Below are positions 41,216 through 51,190 of a stretch of 64,000 nt of DNA, piece after piece (the stretch's first letter is position 1; the number at the start of each line of letters is the position of its first letter). Location: positions 124,001 to 188,000 of the forward strand of contig JAFMBH010000001.1 of NCBI GenBank assembly GCA_017858735.1, read 5' to 3'. The notes beneath the pieces were generated by a model that was given only the letters and a program-made list of their open reading frames with translations, made no database searches and was not told where the DNA came from. Position numbers and translations under genes: made by a program. This stretch comes from Bacteroidota bacterium. Lineage in GTDB: Bacteria; Bacteroidota; Bacteroidia; Chitinophagales; Saprospiraceae.

Positions 41216-42003
41216 TTTGTTTTATAATTCCAATGTTTTTGAAAAAAGACAGAAGTTAAAATGCCCAACCATTGATGCTGTCTTACTTTTAAACCAAATC
41301 TAATACTTTTTGGTAGGTTATATGCTAATCCAAAGGTAAAAGAATAGGGTAGAGGTTCCCACCCTATCTCACCCTCAAATAACTTAAACTGACTGGTAAT
41401 ATTTCCCCTGATTCCATTAAAAATCTGATGACCTTGATAGATGTAAAAAATATTTATATGATTATACTTTCCAATTTTGTTGTCGATACCTAACAAAATG
41501 AAATCGATCTTATCCAATGGAGCCGAATATAAGTCTCTGGTATATTTAATATACAAGTGATGGTTCTCATGCATCCTGGCCATTGCGTGAACCCCAATAG
41601 ATAATATATGACTCATTTTATTTTCTGGAAATGATTGTGTTTTATACTCAATCTCTGTGCCCAATATAAAATTATGATGAATTAATTTATGATAATTAAA
41701 AACTATTTCTCTATGTTTTGAATAGGGGGAAGAATATGAAAACGAAGTATATTGATTTTTGTCCTTAAAAAATAAGATTAAATCTAATGATTGTCTTGAT
41801 TTTACTCCTAACCATTGTGATTCCTGACCTAAAATACCCCAGACTTTATCCTGATTAATTATGTTGGTCTGACTTTTTTCAAAGAAATTTCTTCCCAAAA
41901 GTGGTTGTATTTCGTTACCTAACCTCGCAAAATCAATAGTTTGGCCATAAACTATGGTATATTTTAGTACCATAGTTACTAAAAGCATTAATTTGTTTTT
42001 CAT
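41212..42003 (-). CDS. Putative outer-membrane beta-barrel protein, unassigned
   Basis: Signal peptide; alternating hydrophobic/aromatic strands; 4-bp overlap with mqnB. Confidence 0.5.
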   Translation of the reverse strand: MKNKLMLLVTMVLKYTIVYGQTIDFARLGNEIQPLLGRNFFEKSQTNIINQDKVWGILGQESQWLGVKSRQSLDLILFFKDKNQYTSFSYSSPYSKHREIVFNYHKLIHHNFILGTEIEYKTQSFPENKMSHILSIGVHAMARMHENHHLYIKYTRDLYSAPLDKIDFILLGIDNKIGKYNHINIFYIYQGHQIFNGIRGNITSQFKLFEGEIGWEPLPYSFTFGLAYNLPKSIRFGLKVRQHQWLGILTSVFFQKHWNYKTK

Positions 42004-42062
42004 ACCTCCGACATTTTTCTTTAATATAATTGGAAAGTAAGAGTTTCTTATATCGGTGATTT

Positions 42063-42092
42063 TTTGATAATGATAGATTTATCCTAACTTTG
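42063..42092 (+). promoter_or_regulatory. Putative Bacteroidetes promoter TTTG-N18-TAACTTTG
   Basis: TTTG 42063-42066, TAACTTTG 42085-42092, upstream of lipB ATG 42104. Confidence 0.5.
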
Positions 42093-42103
42093 TCCAAAAA
42101 TAA

Positions 42104-42790
42104 ATGCGTCAAAAGGTTATCTTCCAGGATTTAGGATTAACGGATTATTTTGATACCTGGCAGTACCAAACAGAAATTCATCAAAAACTTAAGGAAGAAA
42201 AAAAAATTATTAATAATCCTAACCCATCACATACGCTAATTTTTTGTGAACATCATGCTGTTTTTACATTGGGTCGAAGCGGATCACAAGAAAATTTAAT
42301 CGTTTCACCAGAATATTTAGCAGAAAATAGTATTCAGTTTTATAAAATAAATCGTGGGGGTGATATTACCTATCACGGTCCGGGGCAAATTGTTGGCTAT
42401 CCGATTTTTGATTTAGATCTCTTTTTTAATGATGTTCACAAATATGTTAGATTGCTTGAGGAATCTGTAATCCAAACGCTGGAACATTATAATATTATAG
42501 GTTACAGAGAACCAGCGTACACTGGTGTTTGGATCAATAGAGGACACGAAAAGCGAAAAATTTGTGCTATTGGAGTTCATTTGAGTCGATGGATTTCATT
42601 ACATGGTTTTGCATTTAATATCAATACAAATCTTGACCACTTCAACTATATTATACCTTGTGGCATTAAAGATGAAGGTAAATCAGTTACTTCCTTAGAA
42701 AAAGAGTTAGGTGCAAAACAAAATATAGAAGAGGTTAAGTACATTTTAAAAAATAAAATTTCATCTATTTTTGAATTTGATATGTTATAA
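42104..42790 (+). CDS. lipB: Octanoyltransferase
   Basis: RGGDITYHGPGQIVGYPIFDL; ICAIGVHLSRWISLHGFAFNIN; IIPCGI. Confidence 0.95.
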   Translation: MRQKVIFQDLGLTDYFDTWQYQTEIHQKLKEEKKIINNPNPSHTLIFCEHHAVFTLGRSGSQENLIVSPEYLAENSIQFYKINRGGDITYHGPGQIVGYPIFDLDLFFNDVHKYVRLLEESVIQTLEHYNIIGYREPAYTGVWINRGHEKRKICAIGVHLSRWISLHGFAFNINTNLDHFNYIIPCGIKDEGKSVTSLEKELGAKQNIEEVKYILKNKISSIFEFDML

Positions 42791-42795
42791 TTTCT

Positions 42796-43278
42796 ATGAG
42801 TGTGGAAAATAAAGCTAAAAGAGTCGCTGAATCAAAATCTGTCATGACAGAAATGGTCATGCCGAATGATGCAAATCCTATGGGTAATCTCATGGGGGGA
42901 AATTTATTGAGATGGATGGATATTATCTCCAGTATTTGTGCAGGAAAACATTGTGAAAACCAGGTAGTTACTGTATCTGTGGATAATGTTGCTTTTAAAA
43001 AACCTATTCATGTAGGTGATATAGTGACCATTGAGGCAATGGTTACCCGCTCATTTAATACCTCCGTAGAAGTTTATGTGGAAGTTTATGCAGCAGATAT
43101 CAAAGGACATAATTATAGACGATGTAATCATGCTTATTACACCTTTGTTGCCCTGAGTACACCAGAGGGTAAACCTGTTCCCGTTCCTATGGTAATACCA
43201 CTCACAGACAATGAAAATAAGTTATTTGATTCAGCGCCTCAAAGAAGAGACATGAGATTATTATTAGGAGGCAGGTAA
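42796..43278 (+). CDS. Acyl-CoA thioesterase (hotdog fold)
   Basis: VMPNDANPMGNLMGGNLLRWMDIISSICAGKHC; VDNVAFKKPIHVGDIV. Confidence 0.9.
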   Translation: MSVENKAKRVAESKSVMTEMVMPNDANPMGNLMGGNLLRWMDIISSICAGKHCENQVVTVSVDNVAFKKPIHVGDIVTIEAMVTRSFNTSVEVYVEVYAADIKGHNYRRCNHAYYTFVALSTPEGKPVPVPMVIPLTDNENKLFDSAPQRRDMRLLLGGR

Positions 43279-43291
43279 AATATTGTGGGAA

Positions 43292-46200
43292 ATGAAGAAG
43301 GTACAAATGTTTAAAAAGGTATGGTCTATTGTGGAGAAAATTAAATTTTATTGGATTTTTCTATTGTTTTTAGTAGCTGTTTCAGACATTCGGCATTCTT
43401 CAAATTTTAATTCTTTTAAACCTATTGAAAATTTCTTCCTGATACGACAATTTTTTAATGACGAATCAACGACAAATAAATACATTGAATCACTAAAAAA
43501 TATATCCAATTCACCAAATTTAAGATCGGTACCCAATGGATTTGATGAAACCTGGACGCTTAGAGGTCCAAATAAAATTGGAGCCAGAGTTAATGTGATA
43601 AAACCCGATCCAAAAAATAATCAAATTGTTTACCTTGGATTTTCATCGGGTGGTTTATGGAAAACATTAGATGGTGGTCTAACCTGGAATCCTATTTTCG
43701 ATAATTTCCCCTGGTTAGCCATAGCTGACATAAATATTGATCCGACAAATAGTAAAATTATTTATGTTGCCACAGGAGATCCTAATATTTCCGGCTATCC
43801 TTTTGTGGGCGACGGGGTATATAAAAGTGTTGACGGTGGTCAAACCTGGAAAAATATAGGGCCAGCAGGCACACAGGTTATCTCTAAAATACTAATAAAT
43901 CCCGTTAATCCTCTCATTATATATGCCTCCAGTATGGGTTTACCATTCAAAAGAGACAAACTAAGAGGTATTTATAAAAGTATAAATGGTGGAATTACCT
44001 GGGAAAAAGTTTGGCATGTCGCTGATGATACGGGTATTATTGATTTGATTTTAGACCCATTTAATGCTAATATTATCTATGCTGCTTCCTGGCCGAGAGT
44101 TAGAAATAATAGAGAAAGTTTATTGTCAGGTATAAATGCAACTATCTTCAAAAGTGTTGATGGTGGTACTACCTGGAATAAATCTGATAACGGATTAAAA
44201 TTGGGTCCAAAGGGTAGAATTGGTCTTGTGGCCAGTAAACTAACCTCTAATTTGCTATTTTCAATAGTTATTGGTGAAAATAATGAATGGGAAGGTTTCT
44301 ATAAATCAGTAAATGGTGGAGCTAATTGGGTAAATCTTTTAACTAATACAGGTAGTAATGCTTTACCCGATAATGCTATGGGCGGCTTTGGTTGGTATTT
44401 TGGTAAAATTGAAATTAATCCTAAAAATGACAAGGATTTATTTATTCTGGGTGTTGATCTTTGGCGATCTAACGATGGCGGAGTTACCTGGTTTTTAGGC
44501 GCTCCTCCATGGTATGAAAATAAAGTACATGCCGATAAACATGATTTAGTTTTTATAAATGAATCTGATTTATTACTCGCATCAGATGGAGGGGTATATC
44601 AATCAAAAGATAATGGGTCGAGTTGGAGTGATTACGAGGAGGTTCCCGCTACTCAATTTTATAGAATTGCTTCAAATCCACATGAAACAGATGTCTATTA
44701 TGGAGGGGCACAGGACCACGGTACACTGAAAGGTGAAAATCCACAAAATTGGGTTAGATTATATGGTGGTGATGGTTTTCAACAAGTTTTCGATCCTAAA
44801 AATGATAATATCTTCTATACCCTTACCCAAAACGGAAATATTCTGGTTACTACCAATAAAGGATTGTCGTTTAATACAGCAATGAATGGCATTGATAAAT
44901 TTGAGCCAGTAGCCTGGGATGCCCCTTTAATTAGAAGTCATTTTAATGCAAATACATTATATACAGGTACCTCCAGAGTATATAAAAACACCGAAGGTGC
45001 TAATGCTTCCTGGAAAGCAATAAGTGATGATTTAACAGATGGAAATATTTATGGTGCACGCTTCCATAATATTACTACCATTAACGAATCAACTAAACTA
45101 CAAGGGTTACTTTATACTGGTACCTCAGATGCTAATTGTTGGAGATTTGATCCTGAATCAAAAATTTGGACGAATATTACAAATGGCTTACCTGAAAGAT
45201 ATATAACTTCCGTGCAAGCATCGCCCTCTTTTACTGATAATGTATATGTTACGCTCTCCGGTTATAAAGATAATGATTGGCAATCTCACCTTTTTTTATC
45301 AAAAGAACGAGGGGATAAATGGAGATCTATAAAAGGTGATTTACCTTATATTTCTATTAATGACCTGGTCATTATTCCCAATCATTCAGATTCTTTGTTA
45401 TTCGTAGCTACCGATGCAGGGGTATATGGGTCTGTTAATGGTGGAATTAACTGGCATAAGTTAGGTACAAATCTTCCCATGGTAGCTGTTTATGATTTAC
45501 ATTACGTACCTGAAAAAATGGAATTAATTGCAGGCACTTTTGGGAGGTCTATTCATACCTATAATTTAAAAACATTACTCGAAAAAAAATATTCCCTAAC
45601 GGTATCACCTATCAATCTTTCAATACCTTCAATAGGAGGGAATTATCCTTTAAATATTGTATCAAATACGCAATGGTCCATTTATAAAACTAACTCATTT
45701 ATTCGAATTACCCCCACTTCGGGTGTCGATAATAGTTTTGTTAGTGTCATTTGTGAACCCAATAATAGCGTATTACCCAGAACAGATAAAATTGTGATAA
45801 AAGGAACAGGCGTTGATTCAACAGTTGTGTCAATAACTCAAAGTGGAGTATTACCCACTTTTACCGTTTCACCTCAAAATATAAGTTTTACATCAGGTAA
45901 TCAAAGTCAAAAAATATCAATAATAACGAACACAACCTGGCGGGTATTCAAAAATATGGATTTTATTAATACCAATGTTACCGCCGGTTCGGGTAATGCG
46001 TCTATTGATGTAACAAGTTCTCTTAATACTACTGCTACCGCAAGAACAGGATTATTGAAATTTCTTCCAAATGGAATGGATACTATTTTTGTAAAAATAA
46101 CACAGGCGGGAAATGCGGTATCTGCTATTAATCAAGTAAGTAAAAAATATTCTCCTTTTCAGGTATTTCCCAACCCAATGCTAAATGATTTGATAACCTT

Positions 46201-46402
46201 AAGAAAGACCCATAGTTTATTTGAGGAATCTACCACCGTTTCACTGTATCAGGTGAACGGACATTTGATTAAAAGTTATCAAGTACCCATATTTAGTGAC
46301 GAGCTAGTCTTGAGATTACCTCAATTATCTAAAGGTATTTATCTTTTGGTCGTTCGAAACGGTAAAAATCAAATAGTTCAGTCAGAAAAATTAGTGAAAT
46401 AA
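43292..46402 (+). CDS. Large secreted beta-propeller (BNR/VPS10-like) protein with two BACON-like domains and T9SS sorting domain
   Basis: Repeated KSVDGGQTWKN, KSINGGITWEK, KSVDGGTTWNK; two LTVSP...ITQSG / FTVSP...ITQAG modules; C-terminal YSPFQVFPNPMLNDL...GIYLLVVRNGKNQIVQSEKLVK. Confidence 0.88.
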   Translation: MKKVQMFKKVWSIVEKIKFYWIFLLFLVAVSDIRHSSNFNSFKPIENFFLIRQFFNDESTTNKYIESLKNISNSPNLRSVPNGFDETWTLRGPNKIGARVNVIKPDPKNNQIVYLGFSSGGLWKTLDGGLTWNPIFDNFPWLAIADINIDPTNSKIIYVATGDPNISGYPFVGDGVYKSVDGGQTWKNIGPAGTQVISKILINPVNPLIIYASSMGLPFKRDKLRGIYKSINGGITWEKVWHVADDTGIIDLILDPFNANIIYAASWPRVRNNRESLLSGINATIFKSVDGGTTWNKSDNGLKLGPKGRIGLVASKLTSNLLFSIVIGENNEWEGFYKSVNGGANWVNLLTNTGSNALPDNAMGGFGWYFGKIEINPKNDKDLFILGVDLWRSNDGGVTWFLGAPPWYENKVHADKHDLVFINESDLLLASDGGVYQSKDNGSSWSDYEEVPATQFYRIASNPHETDVYYGGAQDHGTLKGENPQNWVRLYGGDGFQQVFDPKNDNIFYTLTQNGNILVTTNKGLSFNTAMNGIDKFEPVAWDAPLIRSHFNANTLYTGTSRVYKNTEGANASWKAISDDLTDGNIYGARFHNITTINESTKLQGLLYTGTSDANCWRFDPESKIWTNITNGLPERYITSVQASPSFTDNVYVTLSGYKDNDWQSHLFLSKERGDKWRSIKGDLPYISINDLVIIPNHSDSLLFVATDAGVYGSVNGGINWHKLGTNLPMVAVYDLHYVPEKMELIAGTFGRSIHTYNLKTLLEKKYSLTVSPINLSIPSIGGNYPLNIVSNTQWSIYKTNSFIRITPTSGVDNSFVSVICEPNNSVLPRTDKIVIKGTGVDSTVVSITQSGVLPTFTVSPQNISFTSGNQSQKISIITNTTWRVFKNMDFINTNVTAGSGNASIDVTSSLNTTATARTGLLKFLPNGMDTIFVKITQAGNAVSAINQVSKKYSPFQVFPNPMLNDLITLRKTHSLFEESTTVSLYQVNGHLIKSYQVPIFSDELVLRLPQLSKGIYLLVVRNGKNQIVQSEKLVK

Positions 46403-46403
46403 A

Positions 46404-47210
46404 TTAATCTATTCTGCCATTTCTATTTACAATCGTTGCGGTAGGTTGCTGGGTTCCCATAATAATGACATCTTGAATATTTACATGATTTGGTCTTGAT
46501 GCCATAAAATAAATTGTTTCGGCAATATCAAACGCTGTTAATGGATTAAAATCACTATAAATATTGGCTCTTTCTTTATCTCCATCAAATCTAACCATTG
46601 CAAATTCAGTATCTTCAACATGGCCAGGTGAGATAGAAGCTACTCTGATATTGTGGGTATGTAAATCAATTCTCATGCCTTCAGTTAGTGCAAGCACTGC
46701 CGCTTTACTTGCACAATATACATTACCATTAGGGTAAGTTTGTTTGCCTGCTATGGATCCCAAATTGATAATAAAGCCTCTTTTTTCTTTCATCATTAGC
46801 GGAATAACAGCTCTTGATACATAAATAAGACCTTTAACATTGGTATCAATCATCTCTTCCCAATGAGCTAAGTTTCCTTCCTGGAAAGGGGCAAATCCTT
46901 TTGCCTTACCCGCATTATTCAGCAGAAAGTCAATCTTATTCCATGCTTCCGGTAAAGTTGAAAATGATTTACTAACCTCCACTTCATTTTTAACATCCAC
47001 CGTTATCAATAAAATATCAATAGGATAGATTGATTTAATCTGATGAGCAACCTCTTCTAATTTTTCTTTTCTTCTGGCTAATAAAATTAAAGAATAACCT
47101 TTACTGGCAAAATAATAAGCCGTAGCAAGTCCAATACCAGCGTTGGCACCAGTGATACAGGCAATTTTTCCTTGGTTTAAGTTATCGAAAGGTAGTATTA
47201 CGTTCAACAT
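46404..47210 (-). CDS. SDR family NAD(P)-dependent oxidoreductase
   Basis: CITGANAGIGLATAYYFA; LNNAGKAKG; NLGSIAG...YCASKAAV. Confidence 0.93.
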   Translation of the reverse strand: MLNVILPFDNLNQGKIACITGANAGIGLATAYYFASKGYSLILLARRKEKLEEVAHQIKSIYPIDILLITVDVKNEVEVSKSFSTLPEAWNKIDFLLNNAGKAKGFAPFQEGNLAHWEEMIDTNVKGLIYVSRAVIPLMMKEKRGFIINLGSIAGKQTYPNGNVYCASKAAVLALTEGMRIDLHTHNIRVASISPGHVEDTEFAMVRFDGDKERANIYSDFNPLTAFDIAETIYFMASRPNHVNIQDVIIMGTQQPTATIVNRNGRID

Positions 47211-47218
47211 GTTAAAGT

Positions 47219-48907
47219 TTATATATCATCTACTTCAAATGCCAGATCATTATCTCTTATTTTTAATTCAGGGTTATTTTGAATGGCTTTCAAATAAAAC
47301 TCTTTGGCAATTTTTTTCTCTCCCTCATTAAAATAAAAGGTAGCCAAATCATAATAAGCAAACTTATGATTTGGTAAAACCTCAATGGTTTTTAAGTAAT
47401 ATTCTAAAGCCTTATAAGGTTTATAAGAAATATTACTCAAATATATAGCGTAGGTATATAAAGCTTCTTTAGGAAATGAGGATTGCTTTATGCACTGTTT
47501 TAACAAATTACCAGCTCTTTCCATTTTTTCCGGGAAATGGGAAATTATGATAATTGCCAATTCATACAATGATTCTCCATGATTTGGATCAATGAGCAAT
47601 AATTCCTCTAAAACAGATTTTGCCTCATCCCACTTATTTTGACTAAGTAAAATCTTAGATAAAGCTAATTTTGCCTCTGTTTGATGCCCATTTCTTTCAA
47701 TAAAATGCTGAAGAAAACTAATTTTTTGATGCTCATTTTCAGCTTCCCTCAATACAAGTTTTAAATGAAAATATTGTCGTTCAACATCTGTAGGATATTG
47801 ATTTTCAATTTGTTTGTACAATGAGGTAGCTGCTTCTAAGGAAGATTCCGTTTCCACAGTAGGTAAAACTTGCTCTGCTACTTCCTGTTCTTCTTGTTCT
47901 TCCTCCTCTTCCTTTATCGTAATTTCTTCTTGTTCTTCCTCCTCTTCCTTTATTATTTCTTCTTCTTTAATAACTGATGTTTCAAAAGTAAACGAAACCT
48001 CAGGTGCAGCTTGTTCAGTGCGAGGCAGTGTTAAATCAGTTGTTCCAATGGGTAAGGTTTGTATTGGTTCAGTGATTTCATCACTAACTAAATGATCAAC
48101 GTTTACGATTTCTTCGTACTCATTGTTTGTCAAAATGGTTGAATCCTCGTTTGATGAACTCGTAAAATTGAACTCTCCGCTATCAATATCAGAGGAGGGG
48201 GCTACTTCAATTACCTCCTCTTCAAACTCAATATATTCGGTTAACGGAATAGGTGGAGGAAAACTAAGATCATCTTCTATGATTTGCTCTGGTTCATCCT
48301 CTAAAAATAAATTATCCTGAAAAGGGAACTCAATCAATTGGTCTTGAAGTAATTGATATTTATTTTTTAATGACCTGCATTCTACGAGAGATGGTGGCAA
48401 AAACTTTCTTAAGTGCCTCAATGTTTCACCCGCTTCCGAGGAAAGCATTCTTAATAAATTAGAATGATTTTCAAAAGCCATTTTATCAGACTCATCAGCT
48501 CTTATTTCGGTTTTTCGACTTCTGGCTTCTAAATATTGACTTTGCCAATAGTTTATGTATGGGATGATATCTCCAATTTTATCAATCATTGTTGGAACTT
48601 CCTTAATTTCACCAGTCATAGGATCGGCATCGGTTCCGCTTACCAATATTGGCACCAAATTATTAGCCTTCCTGGTGACTAAAGATAAGGTGTTTTGCAT
48701 GCACGAAATGGATCGTAAAAAATTTACACTAATCAAAAGAACGATAGGGCCATCAAAATCTTCCAACTGATTATAAATCGAAGGCTCTGCATGGCTATTT
48801 GAGCTGACCAATTTAAACTGGATACTGGTATTTTTAAAATCCTGTAGGATTTTATTAACGGATGATTGATTTTCCTGACAATATGCTAAGGCTACCATTT
48901 GATTCAT
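47219..48907 (-). CDS. TIR-like N-terminal domain, Glu-rich linker, TPR C-terminal protein
   Basis: N-term MVALAYCQENQSSVNKIL...DGPIVLLISVNFLRSISCMQNTLS...LVPILVSG resembles TIR fold; acidic repeat linker; TPR helices LSKILLSQNKWDEAKSVLEELLLIDPNHGESLYELA. Confidence 0.6.
   Translation of the reverse strand: MNQMVALAYCQENQSSVNKILQDFKNTSIQFKLVSSNSHAEPSIYNQLEDFDGPIVLLISVNFLRSISCMQNTLSLVTRKANNLVPILVSGTDADPMTGEIKEVPTMIDKIGDIIPYINYWQSQYLEARSRKTEIRADESDKMAFENHSNLLRMLSSEAGETLRHLRKFLPPSLVECRSLKNKYQLLQDQLIEFPFQDNLFLEDEPEQIIEDDLSFPPPIPLTEYIEFEEEVIEVAPSSDIDSGEFNFTSSSNEDSTILTNNEYEEIVNVDHLVSDEITEPIQTLPIGTTDLTLPRTEQAAPEVSFTFETSVIKEEEIIKEEEEEQEEITIKEEEEEQEEQEVAEQVLPTVETESSLEAATSLYKQIENQYPTDVERQYFHLKLVLREAENEHQKISFLQHFIERNGHQTEAKLALSKILLSQNKWDEAKSVLEELLLIDPNHGESLYELAIIIISHFPEKMERAGNLLKQCIKQSSFPKEALYTYAIYLSNISYKPYKALEYYLKTIEVLPNHKFAYYDLATFYFNEGEKKIAKEFYLKAIQNNPELKIRDNDLAFEVDDI
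47891..47953. repeat. Short tandem repeat, 36-bp period, encoding Glu-rich (EEEEEQEE) segment
   Basis: Identical 27-mers ttcttgttcttcctcctcttcctttat at 47891 and 47927. Confidence 0.85.
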
Positions 48908-48919
48908 GTTATTTATAAT

Positions 48920-50257
48920 TTATTTATTGGAAATATTAAGTAATTTTTCAATGGATAATTCAAAATCTTTTTTGAAAGATTCATATTGACTTGTGGCCGG
49001 TCCATTAAAACCAGTGTGAATTTTAAAAACTCTATTATTTTCATCCAAAATCAATAAGGTTGGAAAAGCAGTTATGCCGTTTAACATAGGTAAAACTTTC
49101 GATGCTTCCTTTTTATTATAAGATCCAGCCCACAATATTGGATAAGGAATCTTTAATCTTGTCTTATAAGAAGATAAAATGGATAGTACTTTTTCCCTTT
49201 CTGGATAGCGTTCAAAAGCTAATCCTAAGACAGTTATATCTTTCTTTTTATTATTTGAAAGATATTCTAATAAAAAATTAGTTTCGTCCAAACAATTGGG
49301 ACACCACGTTCCAAATAATTGAATAATTTTAACTTTACCTTTGATGTCATTTAATGAAACAAGATTTCCATTAATATCAGGAAACTCAAAAGATAGTGGG
49401 TTATCATTCACAGAGGTGGTTATAGCATTTGGATCACGTAAGGTACTGGTTTTTTGTGGCTTGGCCTTCCAGATTGTTTGATAATGTTTACCTGACCTGA
49501 AAATACCATTTATAGTAGAATCAGTATTAATTTTTCCCTCAAATAGGAAAGCATGAGATCCATCAAAAACAGAAAGATACAGTTTGTTAAGTTGAACGGT
49601 ACCCTCTAAGTACCTATAATCTCCTGTTTCTGTTAAAAAAGTTCCCGTTAAATGATTCCCAATTTGTTTTAATTCAGCCAATCCCGGATAAGGTTCTTCA
49701 CCCTCTACCAGACCAAATTCAGTTTCCCATGAACCGGTTAAATTCATGATCGGTTCTTTTTTAAGCTGAGTAAATCTATGGTTCTGTCCAAATTTTGCAA
49801 CAAATGGAATCCTATTAAATTCGGTTCTATAATTGATAACCCATTCACCTTCCATTACATTTTCCTCATATAAACCATGCAAATAGGTATCATAAATCGG
49901 AAAATTGATTCTAAAGGTATCTTTTGCTAAATATTTATCCCTTCCAAAATATATCTCCGAAGCTCTGATTTTTTCATTTCCATTTATGAGATCCATAACA
50001 AAACTGTCTTCCGTAATATAAGTAATCTCAAAGGTAAATGGTAACTCACCATCTGTAACTTCATCAAAAGTAAGATTTAACTTTTCAGGGAGTGGTTCAC
50101 CTTTAGGATTTGCACTAACAGGTCTTGAATCTAGTTTCAAAACGCCTCTCCAATAACCATTAGGTAATCTTGAAAAATGATCGTCTGTCACTAAGCAGGA
50201 TGTGCAAAGCAATAAAATATTGAGGAAAGAAAATAAATTAAATGTGATTAATCTCAT
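48920..50257 (-). CDS. TlpA-family thioredoxin-like lipoprotein
   Basis: Lipobox LLLCTSCLV; KVKIIQLFGTWCPNCLDETNFLLEYL. Confidence 0.88.
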   Translation of the reverse strand: MRLITFNLFSFLNILLLCTSCLVTDDHFSRLPNGYWRGVLKLDSRPVSANPKGEPLPEKLNLTFDEVTDGELPFTFEITYITEDSFVMDLINGNEKIRASEIYFGRDKYLAKDTFRINFPIYDTYLHGLYEENVMEGEWVINYRTEFNRIPFVAKFGQNHRFTQLKKEPIMNLTGSWETEFGLVEGEEPYPGLAELKQIGNHLTGTFLTETGDYRYLEGTVQLNKLYLSVFDGSHAFLFEGKINTDSTINGIFRSGKHYQTIWKAKPQKTSTLRDPNAITTSVNDNPLSFEFPDINGNLVSLNDIKGKVKIIQLFGTWCPNCLDETNFLLEYLSNNKKKDITVLGLAFERYPEREKVLSILSSYKTRLKIPYPILWAGSYNKKEASKVLPMLNGITAFPTLLILDENNRVFKIHTGFNGPATSQYESFKKDFELSIEKLLNISNK

Positions 50258-50501
50258 GTAAGTATCTCAATTATATGATGTTCAGTAATCTTGCAAAAAT
50301 ATACTCTTTTTACCTAAATATACTTACATTGGGAAGTAAATAAAATAGAAATTTTAATAACCCGTTACGAGAAATTCAATGTCAAGTCAATGTTATTGAT
50401 ATCTATGTTTAATCATTTCAATTAATGCTGAATATTTAACATTAAAAAAATTATCTGTTTATTGTAAAAGAGAATATCATCTTTAGGCGGGAAAAGATGC
50501 G

Positions 50502-51035
50502 TTAAGCACCTTTTTCGCCAACGAAATAATGCTCCTTTTTGTCAAACAGGATGTTGAATGTTGTTAAACTGCCATAAATTTTTGTTATATATTGCTGAAG
50601 AATAATTTTATCCTCTTCACTTAATATTGCATGGTTATTAATTTTTTGTTCCATAACTCTCAACCTTTCTCTGGTCATAATAATTTTCTGGAAAAAAGTT
50701 TCGATGGGAATTTCTTTACTCTTGAGGCTTTTGTCGAATGGTTGTAAAATAAGCATTCCACTTTTCCATCTATCACCTAAATCAGGATTATCCTGTATTA
50801 AATTATAGTTCTTCAAAATCTTGAGTAAACTTTTTTCTGCTTCAGAATACGTAATGGCTTCCTCAGCAGGAATATGTTCTATCACCTCCCATTTATCGTA
50901 ATCCTTACCAACTTGTTTTATTCCATAGAGCATAAAACAAACATCGTAAGAAATGGCGTATAATTTTATAATTACACCATCGCCAAAAGCAGAGTGATTA
51001 ACCCTTGAGCCAACACCAAGATAATTTTTTTCCAT
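50502..51035 (-). CDS. Hypothetical protein with N-terminal Tudor/CarD-like segment
   Basis: MEKNYLGVGSRVNHSAFGDGVIIKLYAISYDVCF; start at MEKN rather than the ORF-track start. Confidence 0.6.
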   Translation of the reverse strand: MEKNYLGVGSRVNHSAFGDGVIIKLYAISYDVCFMLYGIKQVGKDYDKWEVIEHIPAEEAITYSEAEKSLLKILKNYNLIQDNPDLGDRWKSGMLILQPFDKSLKSKEIPIETFFQKIIMTRERLRVMEQKINNHAILSEEDKIILQQYITKIYGSLTTFNILFDKKEHYFVGEKGA

Positions 51036-51107
51036 TTTTAACGTTTTTAAAAAGCAAAAATAGGAAGGTAATTTCAATAAATTACATAGAGAATGTTCAG
51101 AAATAGG

Positions 51108-51185
51108 AAATATTTAATCTATTTTGATAAATTTGCATGATAAATAAAAAGACATTATTCTTAAGAACGATTAAGAAATATTTTG
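51108..51185 (+). repeat. Left copy of 78-bp direct repeat (hemE 5' end)
   Basis: AAATATTTAATCTATTTTGATAAATTTGCATGATAAATAAAAAGACATTATTCTTAAGAACGATTAAGAAATATTTTG matches 60675-60752 with 7 mismatches and no gap. Confidence 0.95.
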
Positions 51186-51190
51186 CTTAA
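51137..51190 (+). pseudogene. Truncated hemE N-terminal remnant (MINKKTLFLRTIKKYFA*)
   Basis: Aligns codon by codon with hemE MMKKNTLFLRTINKDF at 60704. Confidence 0.8.

Noticed and set aside
47891-47953. Tandem repeats considered as CRISPR-like
   Set aside because: Only two units, in frame within a coding low-complexity Glu region, no spacers.
47814-48095. Ser/Cys-rich plus-strand ORF (93 aa)
   Set aside because: Antisense shadow of the Glu-rich repeat in the TIR/TPR gene.
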